Position numbers and translations under genes: made by a program. The notes below the pieces were generated by a model. The model saw nothing but the letters and a program-made list of their open reading frames with translations, ran no database searches and was not told the origin of the DNA. Shown piece by piece: positions 7,492-14,578 of a DNA stretch of 28,207 nucleotides. How positions within the stretch are numbered: the first letter of the stretch is position 1; each line of letters starts with the position of its first letter. The stretch covers positions 1 through 28,207 of the forward strand of contig USGC01000005.1 in NCBI GenBank assembly GCA_900554095.1, written 5' to 3'. This stretch comes from an uncultured bacterium. GTDB taxonomy: Bacteria > Cyanobacteriota > Vampirovibrionia > Gastranaerophilales > Gastranaerophilaceae.

Positions 7492-8345
7492 AATATATTC
7501 CTTTCTGTAGTTTTGTAAAGCATGCTTAAATCTCCGTTGTAGTTTTTCTTAAGGAGTTTTGAGAGAGTTCCGGCTTGAGGGAAAAAATTAAACTTAACTT
7601 TTTTATAGGGCGAGTTGTTAAAAGGGTTTTCGGTTGGTGTAATAGTGTTTTTGTCAAGTTTAGCGATAATCCTTTTTGACATATCGCAGGCGGTTAAATC
7701 AAAAAGACATTCCTGGGCATAGTTGCAGATATTTTCTTTCGCGAGACTGCCGTAAATTAATTTGTAACGGTTATTGTTGTTTGGATTGTTCAAAGCGACA
7801 AGCTTTTTAACCGTATCATCAACTCCGAATTTATTCAGGAGATTACCTTCGTGGGCAATGTGCGAAAATTCGTGTATAAAAGATTCCAAAAAGAAGTTGG
7901 ATGTTGTGTTTTTGGTGTGATATTCGTAATCGCTTATTTCGTCAACCATGTGCCAGGGAAATTCTTTATTAAAAATAACTGTCATTGCTGGCATGATATC
8001 ATTGTTATTTTTGTAGAGCCGGCAGGGCAGAAAGTTTGTTATTCCGTAGCTTACAGCCGTATCATCTGTATGCAGCTCTGTGAGGTTTTTTACAAAAATA
8101 TTTCTTGGAAGCTCGATATTTAAATGAAATTTTTTGTTCAAATTATTTACAAGCTCTGTAACCTTGAGCGATGACCAGGCAATAAATTTATTTCCTGCAA
8201 AATCAGCATTAATCCCTTGAGTATTCAAGCGATTTTCAATGGAAGATATATTGGTGCGCTTGATTTCAGAGACCATTTGTTTGGTGAGGCCGCCAGTGTA
8301 TGATAAAGTTTTATTTGGTTTTAAACAGCAATTGTTGATTTTCAT
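7488..8345 (-). CDS. HExxH zincin-type metallopeptidase-like protein
   Basis: A 285-residue protein with a clear zincin motif FIHEFSHIAHEG (H158, E159, H162), where the two His would bind zinc and the Glu act as general base. E212 in YAQECLFDLTA, 50 residues on, is a plausible third ligand. I cannot place it in a named peptidase family. The N-terminus has two short copies of the leader motif, LSYTG (14-18) and ADFAG (47-51). No signal peptide or membrane segment is seen. It is first in the minus-strand operon, with a strong GAGGGG site 5 nt before ATG 8345, and its stop overlaps the AAA+ start by 4 nt. This suggests a peptidase working with an unfoldase, like FtsH split into two chains (inference). 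Metallopeptidase-fold call is good; activity is unproven. Confidence 0.75.
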   Translation of the reverse strand: MKINNCCLKPNKTLSYTGGLTKQMVSEIKRTNISSIENRLNTQGINADFAGNKFIAWSSLKVTELVNNLNKKFHLNIELPRNIFVKNLTELHTDDTAVSYGITNFLPCRLYKNNNDIMPAMTVIFNKEFPWHMVDEISDYEYHTKNTTSNFFLESFIHEFSHIAHEGNLLNKFGVDDTVKKLVALNNPNNNNRYKLIYGSLAKENICNYAQECLFDLTACDMSKRIIAKLDKNTITPTENPFNNSPYKKVKFNFFPQAGTLSKLLKKNYNGDLSMLYKTTERNIL

Positions 8346-8432
8346 TCAACCCCTCGTGTTTTTTTTAATTTAAATATGAACAAAAATTTTTTTGTTATTT
8401 TTAAAAAATTATTTACAAAAGTTAAAAATTTG

Positions 8433-8461
8433 TTGAACTTAAAATAATATGTTCTTATTAT
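8433..8461 (+). promoter_or_regulatory. Candidate sigma70 promoter for the gene at 8507
   Basis: TTGAAC (8433-8438), 17-nt spacer, TATTAT (8456-8461), with an overlapping TATAAT at 8459-8464. It lies in the AT-rich divergent gap 8346-8506 and predicts a leader of about 40 nt. Confidence 0.55.
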
Positions 8462-8506
8462 AATTTATAAAATGATTTACATTAAAGAAAAAGAAAGTTA
8501 TTTTGT

Positions 8507-9559
8507 ATGCGTATCTGTCCAGTTGCATCAGCCTATAAACCTCAGCAAAGAGTTAGTTTCAAGGGTAATTCTAATATAACTGCGAACAACATTGATGATT
8601 TTATAAAGAACATGAATTTTTCAATGGAAAAGTCGGTAAGTGATTTGCTGGATATTAACAAATCTGCTTACAATGAAAAAATAAACTATCTTCGTGAGCA
8701 AAGAAACAAAAATCGTATTGAAGAAGAAGGAAAGATTAATTGGGAAAATCCGCTCGAAATTAAAAAAATCTTCAAAGATGAAGATATATTAAATCGTCTT
8801 CTTGAAACTCAAAATGTCGAGACTCCGGGCTTAGTCAATGCTGTTACATCATATGATGAATACGTAAAAGCTGATTTTAAAAAAGGCGCCGATTACTTTG
8901 CACAAAATGTAGAAAATGCTTCTTTCAAAAACAATATCTATGTGCCAAAATTGAATATTGAAGAAATTAATTTTAATATAGGCGATAGAGGTGCTGAAAA
9001 TGTTAAAAAGCTTTATTTGCAATTTAGAGATAACGACACTGTTTTGTTTAACGAATCAATGGATGCAATTTCCAATATATCAAACAATTACTTTACGCAT
9101 ACAGCAAAAAAGCTCAAAGACATTAATGCAATGTATTCAAAAAGTGAAAAATGGATTGAAAGAATTCCTTTAGGGGGTCTTCTTCCTAGGATAGACAGGG
9201 TAAGCTCACAACAGGCTGCAATTAAGTTTCTCTATCAGGATTACAAAGATTATTGCAACAAATTTCTCCATAACGGAATTTGTCCTATTGCGCGTGATTA
9301 CGTTGAAAAAATTAACAAGACCGCAAAGTACATTGATTTAATTATTCCGTATCTTTCGAACAGCGATATCAGTTTTGTTGAAACGGCTTCTGAAAATATG
9401 CAAAAAACAGCTTTTCCTTACGTGAAAAAATATCTCAAAATAATGGATTCAATAATTACAAACGGAAGTGATATAGCAAAGTATTACAAGTCTATTAACA
9501 AAAGCGGCAACTTTGCATCTGTCATAAAAACTGCCGCTTCTGTATTTTTGGTTGTTTAA
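8507..9559 (+). CDS. Hypothetical protein with N-terminal VSFKG leader motif
   Basis: I do not recognise this 350-residue protein. It starts MRICPVASAYKPQQR and then VSFKG (16-20), the clearest copy of the short leader motif shared by several proteins here. The body is charged, Asn/Lys-rich and predicted helical, with no signal peptide. The last residues are hydrophobic (SVFLVV). It is divergent from the zincin/AAA+ operon across a 161-nt AT-rich gap and has a candidate promoter but only a weak, A-rich ribosome site. It converges on the next gene with 8 nt between stops. Placement beside the operon and the shared leader suggest it belongs to the same process; nothing shows its biochemical role. 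Confidence 0.7.
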   Translation: MRICPVASAYKPQQRVSFKGNSNITANNIDDFIKNMNFSMEKSVSDLLDINKSAYNEKINYLREQRNKNRIEEEGKINWENPLEIKKIFKDEDILNRLLETQNVETPGLVNAVTSYDEYVKADFKKGADYFAQNVENASFKNNIYVPKLNIEEINFNIGDRGAENVKKLYLQFRDNDTVLFNESMDAISNISNNYFTHTAKKLKDINAMYSKSEKWIERIPLGGLLPRIDRVSSQQAAIKFLYQDYKDYCNKFLHNGICPIARDYVEKINKTAKYIDLIIPYLSNSDISFVETASENMQKTAFPYVKKYLKIMDSIITNGSDIAKYYKSINKSGNFASVIKTAASVFLVV

Positions 9560-9567
9560 AAAAAAAA

Positions 9568-10374
9568 TTAATGACCGCCGGTTGCGACATCAATTATATG
9601 GTCAATTATATGCGATGCTTTTTCCAAAAATCCGTCGCAATTTTCCAGACCGCCTGCGTTAACAACAGAAGAAATTTTGTCTGCTGCAATGTCATGTGCA
9701 TGAGAAATTCCGTCTGCTAAATGGTCTAAGCCGGCATCAGCTTTTGAAGCAACGTTATCAAAAATGTTATACTTAGCATCGAGTTTACCTTCAAAAGTTT
9801 GGGATAAGTTAGAAGGCATTTCGCTTGACAGGTCGAAGTGTCCAATGGAATCTAAATCAACATTTTCTAACGCGACTTTGCCATGGCCTTCGGGGTTTCC
9901 CCAGAAAGACGGCGGATATTCATAACACGGAATTTTTTTTGCACTTCTTGCCGCATCGTAAAGCTTATTAATGGTACCCTGTGAAATATGCCCGTCTACA
10001 GTTATATCATTTGGCTTAAGACATGCTTTTATATAATCAGGCAGACGGTTGTAAGCATCAAGGTTATGTTCAACTGTTACGGTTGACCAATTTTTAGATG
10101 TTTGGTCTAAGAAAATATCGTTAAGCTTTTCTCCGGCAGTTTGGTAATATGCTTTAAGATTTGCAACGATCGGCGTGTCAGAAACATTAAATTGTTCAGA
10201 CTTTTGTGTTTTTTTGAAAATATTTTTTAAAAACTTGAAAATACTTCCCTCACAGACGTTGTTTTCATTAGTTAATAGATTAGTTGCCTTTGCAGAAAAT
10301 CCGGTGTTGGGTTCGACTTTCGGAAGTATTCTGTTAATTCTGGATAAGGGTTCTGAAATAATTTGAACTTTCAT
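9568..10374 (-). CDS. Hypothetical protein with MKVQIIS leader
   Basis: I do not recognise this 268-residue protein. The start is ATG 10374 because a strong GGAGG lies 5 nt upstream; an in-frame ATG at 10386 would place that site inside the coding region. Its first residues, MKVQIISEPLSR, match the AAA+ protein leader MKVQIISNSLTK, followed by a weak leader motif (TGFSAK, 24-29). The middle is mixed; the C-terminus is His/Asp-rich (DHLADGISHAHDIAADK, then HIIDHIIDVATGGH) and predicted helical, with no membrane segment. The shared leader with the AAA+ protein hints at common localisation or handling. Function is unknown. Confidence 0.7.
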   Translation of the reverse strand: MKVQIISEPLSRINRILPKVEPNTGFSAKATNLLTNENNVCEGSIFKFLKNIFKKTQKSEQFNVSDTPIVANLKAYYQTAGEKLNDIFLDQTSKNWSTVTVEHNLDAYNRLPDYIKACLKPNDITVDGHISQGTINKLYDAARSAKKIPCYEYPPSFWGNPEGHGKVALENVDLDSIGHFDLSSEMPSNLSQTFEGKLDAKYNIFDNVASKADAGLDHLADGISHAHDIAADKISSVVNAGGLENCDGFLEKASHIIDHIIDVATGGH

Positions 10375-10379
10375 AAAAG

Positions 10380-10384
10380 CCTCC
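10380..10384 (-). promoter_or_regulatory. Ribosome binding site deciding the start at 10374
   Basis: GGAGG on the minus strand with 5-nt spacing to ATG 10374. The longer in-frame start at 10386 would code through it. Confidence 0.8.
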
Positions 10385-10456
10385 ATTTTTTTAAAATTTT
10401 TTTAATATAGATAACATTAACATGCAAATTTAACAACAAATTATTAAGAATTATGT

Positions 10457-10462
10457 TATAAT
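10457..10462 (+). promoter_or_regulatory. Candidate -10 box for the DUF2971 gene
   Basis: Consensus TATAAT 20 nt before ATG 10483. No convincing -35 at normal spacing; the nearest, TTAACA at 10430-10435, is 21 nt away. Confidence 0.4.
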
Positions 10463-10482
10463 AATAGAAGAACGGAGTATGT

Positions 10483-11400
10483 ATGATAAATTATGATAAT
10501 TTGCTTAAGAAAATTCCGAGGGTTAAGAAAATACTTGATGATGGCAGCAACAGTATACTTTATCACTATACAAAGCCCGAAAAACTTCTGTCGATACTTG
10601 AATCAGGCACAATAAGATTTTCTAATGCGCTTTATCTTAACGACAAGGAAGAAGTTACATATTCATATAAACTTATTCTAAATTTAATCGATGAAATGCC
10701 GAACTTAAACCAGGACTTGTTTAAAAGAATAAAGTCGCATTTCCACACAAAATACACAAACATAATTTCCGGCGCGGACAACTTCGATAACAAATACGAA
10801 TATTACACAATATCGTTTTCGACAGAAAGCGACAACCTGACCTTGTGGAATAATTATTCAAAAGGTCAGACTTACACGGGCTATAACATTGGTTTCTGTA
10901 AAAAAGACATGATATCCGATATGGAAAAAATAGGCTTTAATTCCGTATATGGCAGCGTAATTTACCAGAAAGAAAAGCAAATAACTGTCTTAAAACTAAT
11001 ATTTGAAAAGTGGAACAAACAGTACGAAAAAATATTTTCAGGAGCAAAAACAAAGTCAACTTCAAACAAACTGGCAGACATATTCTTTGAACTGGTGGAT
11101 ATACTATCAGTGATAAGCCTGTTTTTCAAAAACCCTCACTTCAAAGATGAAAAAGAATACAGAATAATATTTATAAACAGTTTTGGTTCAAACTTTGCAA
11201 AACAGACAAAGATATGTGAAAAGAACGGACTTTTCATACCATATATAGAATACAGATTTTTAAAAAAGACAGTAAATTCAATAAATATAGGGCCGACGCT
11301 TGAGGAGAACATATTTTACACAAGCACTTGCCGAATGCTGTCAAACTTTGGCTATGGCAGCAAAACCGTAAACCGCTCAAAAATTCCGTTAAGATACTAA
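10483..11400 (+). CDS. DUF2971 domain protein
   Basis: A 305-residue protein matching the DUF2971 pattern: LYHYTKPEKLLSILESG (26-42), then YLNDKEE (51-57), SFSTESDNLTLWNNYS (111-126) and KDEKEYRIIF (221-230). The opening H-Y-T, Il-x-x-G pattern resembles ADP-ribosyltransferase-like folds such as DarT, but that is a resemblance only and the biochemical role of DUF2971 is not settled. There is a good ribosome site (GGAG, 5-nt spacing). It is a stand-alone gene with no partner visible, between the unknown leader-motif genes and the Kelch genes. No signal peptide, so probably cytoplasmic. Family call is good; function unknown. Confidence 0.75.
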   Translation: MINYDNLLKKIPRVKKILDDGSNSILYHYTKPEKLLSILESGTIRFSNALYLNDKEEVTYSYKLILNLIDEMPNLNQDLFKRIKSHFHTKYTNIISGADNFDNKYEYYTISFSTESDNLTLWNNYSKGQTYTGYNIGFCKKDMISDMEKIGFNSVYGSVIYQKEKQITVLKLIFEKWNKQYEKIFSGAKTKSTSNKLADIFFELVDILSVISLFFKNPHFKDEKEYRIIFINSFGSNFAKQTKICEKNGLFIPYIEYRFLKKTVNSINIGPTLEENIFYTSTCRMLSNFGYGSKTVNRSKIPLRY

Positions 11401-11406
11401 AAAGAG

Positions 11407-11435
11407 TTGCAATTTTCTAAAAACTGATATATCAT
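11407..11435 (+). promoter_or_regulatory. Candidate promoter for the first Kelch-like gene
   Basis: TTGCAA (11407-11412), 17-nt spacer, TATCAT (11430-11435), 45 nt before ATG 11481. Moderate match. Confidence 0.35.
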
Positions 11436-11480
11436 TAATCTCATAAAAACAAAAAGATTATAACATATCAGGGGTTAAGA

Positions 11481-12548
11481 ATGAAATTTTTAAAAAGTAA
11501 ACGAGGCATTCTATTATTAATTTTAGTGCTTGCAGTTTTATGGGTAAGCGGACACAAATACAACAGTGTCGAAAATGCAAAAATGATAACGCCAAGGTAT
11601 AATCACTCCTCAATACTTCTTGATAATGGAAATGTACTTTTAATTGGCGGCAGTAATCAAAAAGCAGCTAAATCTGCTGAAATTTATCTTTCAGAAAAGC
11701 AACAGTTTAAATCACTTCCTGATACAAATTTTTCACATGCTAAAAGCTTTCTTGTAAAAAAAGCAAATAAAGTTTTTATAATTGACAAAAATCCGATAGA
11801 ATTCTTTGACGAAAATACAAATCAATTTACAAACTTAAAAGAATGCATTTTTAAACAAGATTGTTCGTTGCCGGAAGCTAAACGAAGATATTTTGAAGTT
11901 ACAGATTTTTTTAATGACAACGTAATAATCAATGATAAAGAAAAATTATATTTATATAATTTAAGAAAGCTACAGCTTACAGAAATAAAAGGGCTGGGAA
12001 ATGTTACAAAGCTAACGGCATTGTCTGACAAAGAAATAGTTATATTTAAAACCGCAGCTTCGACCGAAATATCAGTATGTAATATAGAAACTTCAAAATG
12101 TAAAAAACCGTTAAAGATATCAAAATTAAATAAGACATTCAAGCCCATACTGCTGGAAAATAGAACAATATACATACTGGATGGCATTAAATCATATATT
12201 TATAAAGCTGATGAAAACACAATAGAAGAGTTGGATAAATATTGTGAGTATAAAGCCCTTTACGAAACCGACGCAATCCAATTAAAAAATAAAAACATAT
12301 TAATAATTCCCGGAAACATAGATGATAAAACTTCATTAAAGGATACATATATTTTTGACAAAGCAACAAAAAGCTACACACCTGGAGCGAATTTAAAATA
12401 TTCTGCAAAATATTCAAGCAAAACGCTTCTAAAAGACGGAAATATTTTAATAACAGGCGGCGAACGTGATATAAACAAATTTAATTTAAAAGAAGTGTTT
12501 TTAAATTCTGACATATTACCAAGCAGATGTAGCCAAAAATATCAATAA
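11481..12548 (+). CDS. Membrane-anchored Kelch-like beta-propeller protein
   Basis: A 355-residue protein with a short basic start (MKFLKSKRG), one hydrophobic helix (about 10-24) acting as uncleaved signal anchor, and a body of Kelch-like repeats. The clearest are TPRYNHSSILLDNGNVLLIGG with a SAEIY strand, and near the end SSKTLLKDGNILITGG. Kelch propellers are binding scaffolds, here probably facing the periplasm or surface. The leader GGGGTTAAGA (11471-11480) before the ATG is repeated before the next two genes, and the first codons are nearly identical to those of the paralogue at 12614. It is the first gene of a run leading into the RTX and type I secretion genes, so a role in that locus is possible but not shown. 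Confidence 0.75.
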   Translation: MKFLKSKRGILLLILVLAVLWVSGHKYNSVENAKMITPRYNHSSILLDNGNVLLIGGSNQKAAKSAEIYLSEKQQFKSLPDTNFSHAKSFLVKKANKVFIIDKNPIEFFDENTNQFTNLKECIFKQDCSLPEAKRRYFEVTDFFNDNVIINDKEKLYLYNLRKLQLTEIKGLGNVTKLTALSDKEIVIFKTAASTEISVCNIETSKCKKPLKISKLNKTFKPILLENRTIYILDGIKSYIYKADENTIEELDKYCEYKALYETDAIQLKNKNILIIPGNIDDKTSLKDTYIFDKATKSYTPGANLKYSAKYSSKTLLKDGNILITGGERDINKFNLKEVFLNSDILPSRCSQKYQ

Positions 12549-12598
12549 TAGCCACATGTCTAATAGACAAAAAGGAACTAAGTAGTAAAATTGAAAAA
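12547..12598 (+). repeat. 52-bp direct repeat, copy 1
   Basis: Identical over 52 bp to 13926-13977. It starts at the stop codon of the first Kelch gene and runs into the leader of the second. It contains the palindrome TGTCTAATAGACA (12557-12569) and a promoter-like pair. Confidence 0.95.
12564..12591 (+). promoter_or_regulatory. Candidate promoter with operator-like palindrome, copy 1
   Basis: TAGACA (12564-12569), 16-nt spacer, TAAAAT (12586-12591). The -35 box is the right arm of TGTCTA-A-TAGACA, so a dimeric regulator bound there would cover it. It precedes the GTG at 12614. Confidence 0.5.
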
Positions 12599-12613
12599 AT
12601 AAAGGGGTTAAGA

Positions 12614-13918
12614 GTGGAATTTTTGAAGAGTAAACGAGGCATTCTTGTACTAATAATAATTTTAGGAGCAATAATATTTGTAATTAACAAATTATATGAA
12701 AGCCGTTATGGCTATATAGTTTTGGGTCCAATAATGAAATGTGAAAAAAGTAATTATGTAAAATTATCTGATGGCCGGGTGTTTTTTGTAGGACACAATA
12801 TGCATAGAGATGAGTTATTTCGTAGTGACATGTATAGGAGGGTAAATTATAGAGCATGTCCTTCAGAAATATATGATCCAGAAAAAAATACATTTGAAGA
12901 AGTAAATTTACCAGAAGATTTCTATTATTTGGATAAAGCTGTATTACTCAAAGATGGAAAACTACTTTTTACTAAAGTGAAAGATTTAAATAATCCATCA
13001 GAAATAAGTCCGAAATATCAAATGGAAAAGAAATCAGCAAGTCTTTCTGATTGTGCTTCTCAGTATGGCTCTTTGGCTGTATATAATTTACAAACAAATA
13101 AAATAGAAAAATATATGCAAACAAAAATGAATAAATATTTGGATGCAATGAATGCCTCGTCTTATTTAACGATGAAAAATGGAAAAGTTATAAATTATAA
13201 TCACGAGTGTGGTTATATTGAAATATATGACATAAACAATAATACAAGCGAACTTATAAAAATAAAAAAAGATTATGGCTTTCGTCAAAGACCACGAATA
13301 TTTCATACTAAGGATAATGATGAAGTAATAATTATAACTTCTACAGAAAATCCTATACTAAAATACAATGATAAAACTAAAACTATCCAAGAGATAGGAA
13401 AATTTAATTTATTGAAAAAAGGGGATTGTCCTGTTGGGGTGTGTATTAGTGGTGAGTTCACTAAACTTTTTCGAATAAATGATGATATGTTTTTGGTGGT
13501 TGGAGGCACACTGGATCGCCGGCGTAATGCGGAAGCTAATGGTAAGGATGAGTTCTTTGATTATACAAGTAAAAGTATTGTAGAGATATATAATATAAAA
13601 ACAGAACGCTCTGAAATAATAGAAATGCTTGATGTAAGAGAATCATGGCGATACCACAATTTTATGACAATAGAGAAAATTGATGAAGATAACATTTTGA
13701 TAGCAAGTGGGGTAAAATCAATATTTCGTCCATTAGGGATTCAGCGTCCACTAAAAACAACTGAAATACTAAATTTAAAAACAAAAAAATTTACAAGAGG
13801 ACCAAGAATGAAAAGAAAATATGGAAAACATCAGGCGATAAAACTTGATAATGGTGATATCTTAATTTCTAGTGGTTTAACTACACAAATATTTAAAAAA
13901 TGGAAAGTCTGGAGGTAA
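12614..13918 (+). CDS. Membrane-anchored Kelch-like protein, paralogue of the gene at 11481
   Basis: A 434-residue protein starting with GTG 12614, supported by GGGGTTAAGA exactly as before the paralogue's ATG. The N-terminus EFLKSKRGIL matches KFLKSKRGIL of the upstream protein, followed by an uncleaved hydrophobic anchor (about 9-26). The body has propeller-like pieces: NYVKLSDGRVFFVG, CPSEIYDPEKNTFEEV, then late KTTEILNLKTKKF and HQAIKLDNGDILISSG. The bodies are more diverged than the N-termini, and this gene is more AT-rich. It is bracketed by the 52-bp direct repeats, so it sits as a removable cassette. The extracytoplasmic binding role is inferred from the fold. Confidence 0.7.
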   Translation: MEFLKSKRGILVLIIILGAIIFVINKLYESRYGYIVLGPIMKCEKSNYVKLSDGRVFFVGHNMHRDELFRSDMYRRVNYRACPSEIYDPEKNTFEEVNLPEDFYYLDKAVLLKDGKLLFTKVKDLNNPSEISPKYQMEKKSASLSDCASQYGSLAVYNLQTNKIEKYMQTKMNKYLDAMNASSYLTMKNGKVINYNHECGYIEIYDINNNTSELIKIKKDYGFRQRPRIFHTKDNDEVIIITSTENPILKYNDKTKTIQEIGKFNLLKKGDCPVGVCISGEFTKLFRINDDMFLVVGGTLDRRRNAEANGKDEFFDYTSKSIVEIYNIKTERSEIIEMLDVRESWRYHNFMTIEKIDEDNILIASGVKSIFRPLGIQRPLKTTEILNLKTKKFTRGPRMKRKYGKHQAIKLDNGDILISSGLTTQIFKKWKVWR

Positions 13919-13925
13919 CATGACA

Positions 13926-13977
13926 AATAGCCACATGTCTAATAGACAAAAAGGAACTAAGTAGTAAAATTGAAAAA
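13926..13977 (+). repeat. 52-bp direct repeat, copy 2
   Basis: Identical to 12547-12598, offset 1379 bp. It lies between the second Kelch gene and the membrane protein gene at 13992. Confidence 0.95.
13943..13970 (+). promoter_or_regulatory. Candidate promoter with operator-like palindrome, copy 2
   Basis: TAGACA (13943-13948), 16-nt spacer, TAAAAT (13965-13970), with palindrome 13936-13948 over the -35 as in copy 1. It would drive 13992 and the RTX gene. Confidence 0.5.
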
Positions 13978-13991
13978 TAGGGGTTAAGAAT

Positions 13992-14576
13992 ATGTATGCA
14001 AATCCAGTGAATTTTGAACATGAATTATTGAGGATATCAATAATAACAGGTACAATAACAGGGATAATAGGGAGTATATTGAGTTTATATACAGGTCGAA
14101 AAGCAATAAAAAATTTCCAAAAAGAAAACCCAGAGGAAGAAATAAGATTTATATTTGAGCCAATATTTATGTTGAGATTTCCGTTATTTTTTTTCTATGG
14201 AGGATTTATAGGCTATTGTCTATTGCCATTTTTTCTGTATGAAAACGTAGGACGAATAGATATGGTAACTCGTGATAACTTAATTATATACATAATATGG
14301 ATAATAATAGGCTTTTACCCAATTTTTCTAGTACATTTTCAGCGTATGCTATCAACAAATAAACGATTTGTAAGTGCAACAGTATTTAAATGGCAGAAAG
14401 TATATCACAATATTGCATACACAGAAATGGCAAATATAACATATAAAAAAGTTTTATTTTTTAAATTTGTAATAATAGAACCAATAAAAAAAGATGTAAC
14501 TATATTTGGTTCACATAAAAAGTTAAAAAAAGGCTATGAAATTTTAAAAAACGAATGGTTAAAGAATAGGAGTTAA
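13992..14576 (+). CDS. Small integral membrane protein upstream of the RTX gene
   Basis: I do not recognise this 194-residue protein. It has three predicted membrane helices (about 14-34, 57-82, 96-115) and a soluble C-terminal part of short strands (FVSATVFKWQKVYHNIAYTEM, then DVTIFGSHKKLKKG) that could be a small PH-like domain, which is a guess. GGGGTTAAGA lies 2 nt further from the start than in the Kelch genes. The RTX gene begins 2 nt after the stop, so the two are probably co-translated. A membrane protein paired with a secreted protein could be an immunity protein, a localisation partner or a sensor; the sequence does not say which. Confidence 0.65.
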   Translation: MYANPVNFEHELLRISIITGTITGIIGSILSLYTGRKAIKNFQKENPEEEIRFIFEPIFMLRFPLFFFYGGFIGYCLLPFFLYENVGRIDMVTRDNLIIYIIWIIIGFYPIFLVHFQRMLSTNKRFVSATVFKWQKVYHNIAYTEMANITYKKVLFFKFVIIEPIKKDVTIFGSHKKLKKGYEILKNEWLKNRS

Positions 14577-14578
14577 AT

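Noticed and set aside
9502..9539. 8-bp inverted repeat AAGCGGCA / TGCCGCTT near the end of the gene at 8507 as a terminator
   Set aside because: The loop is 22 nt, the element lies in the coding end, and no T-run follows directly.
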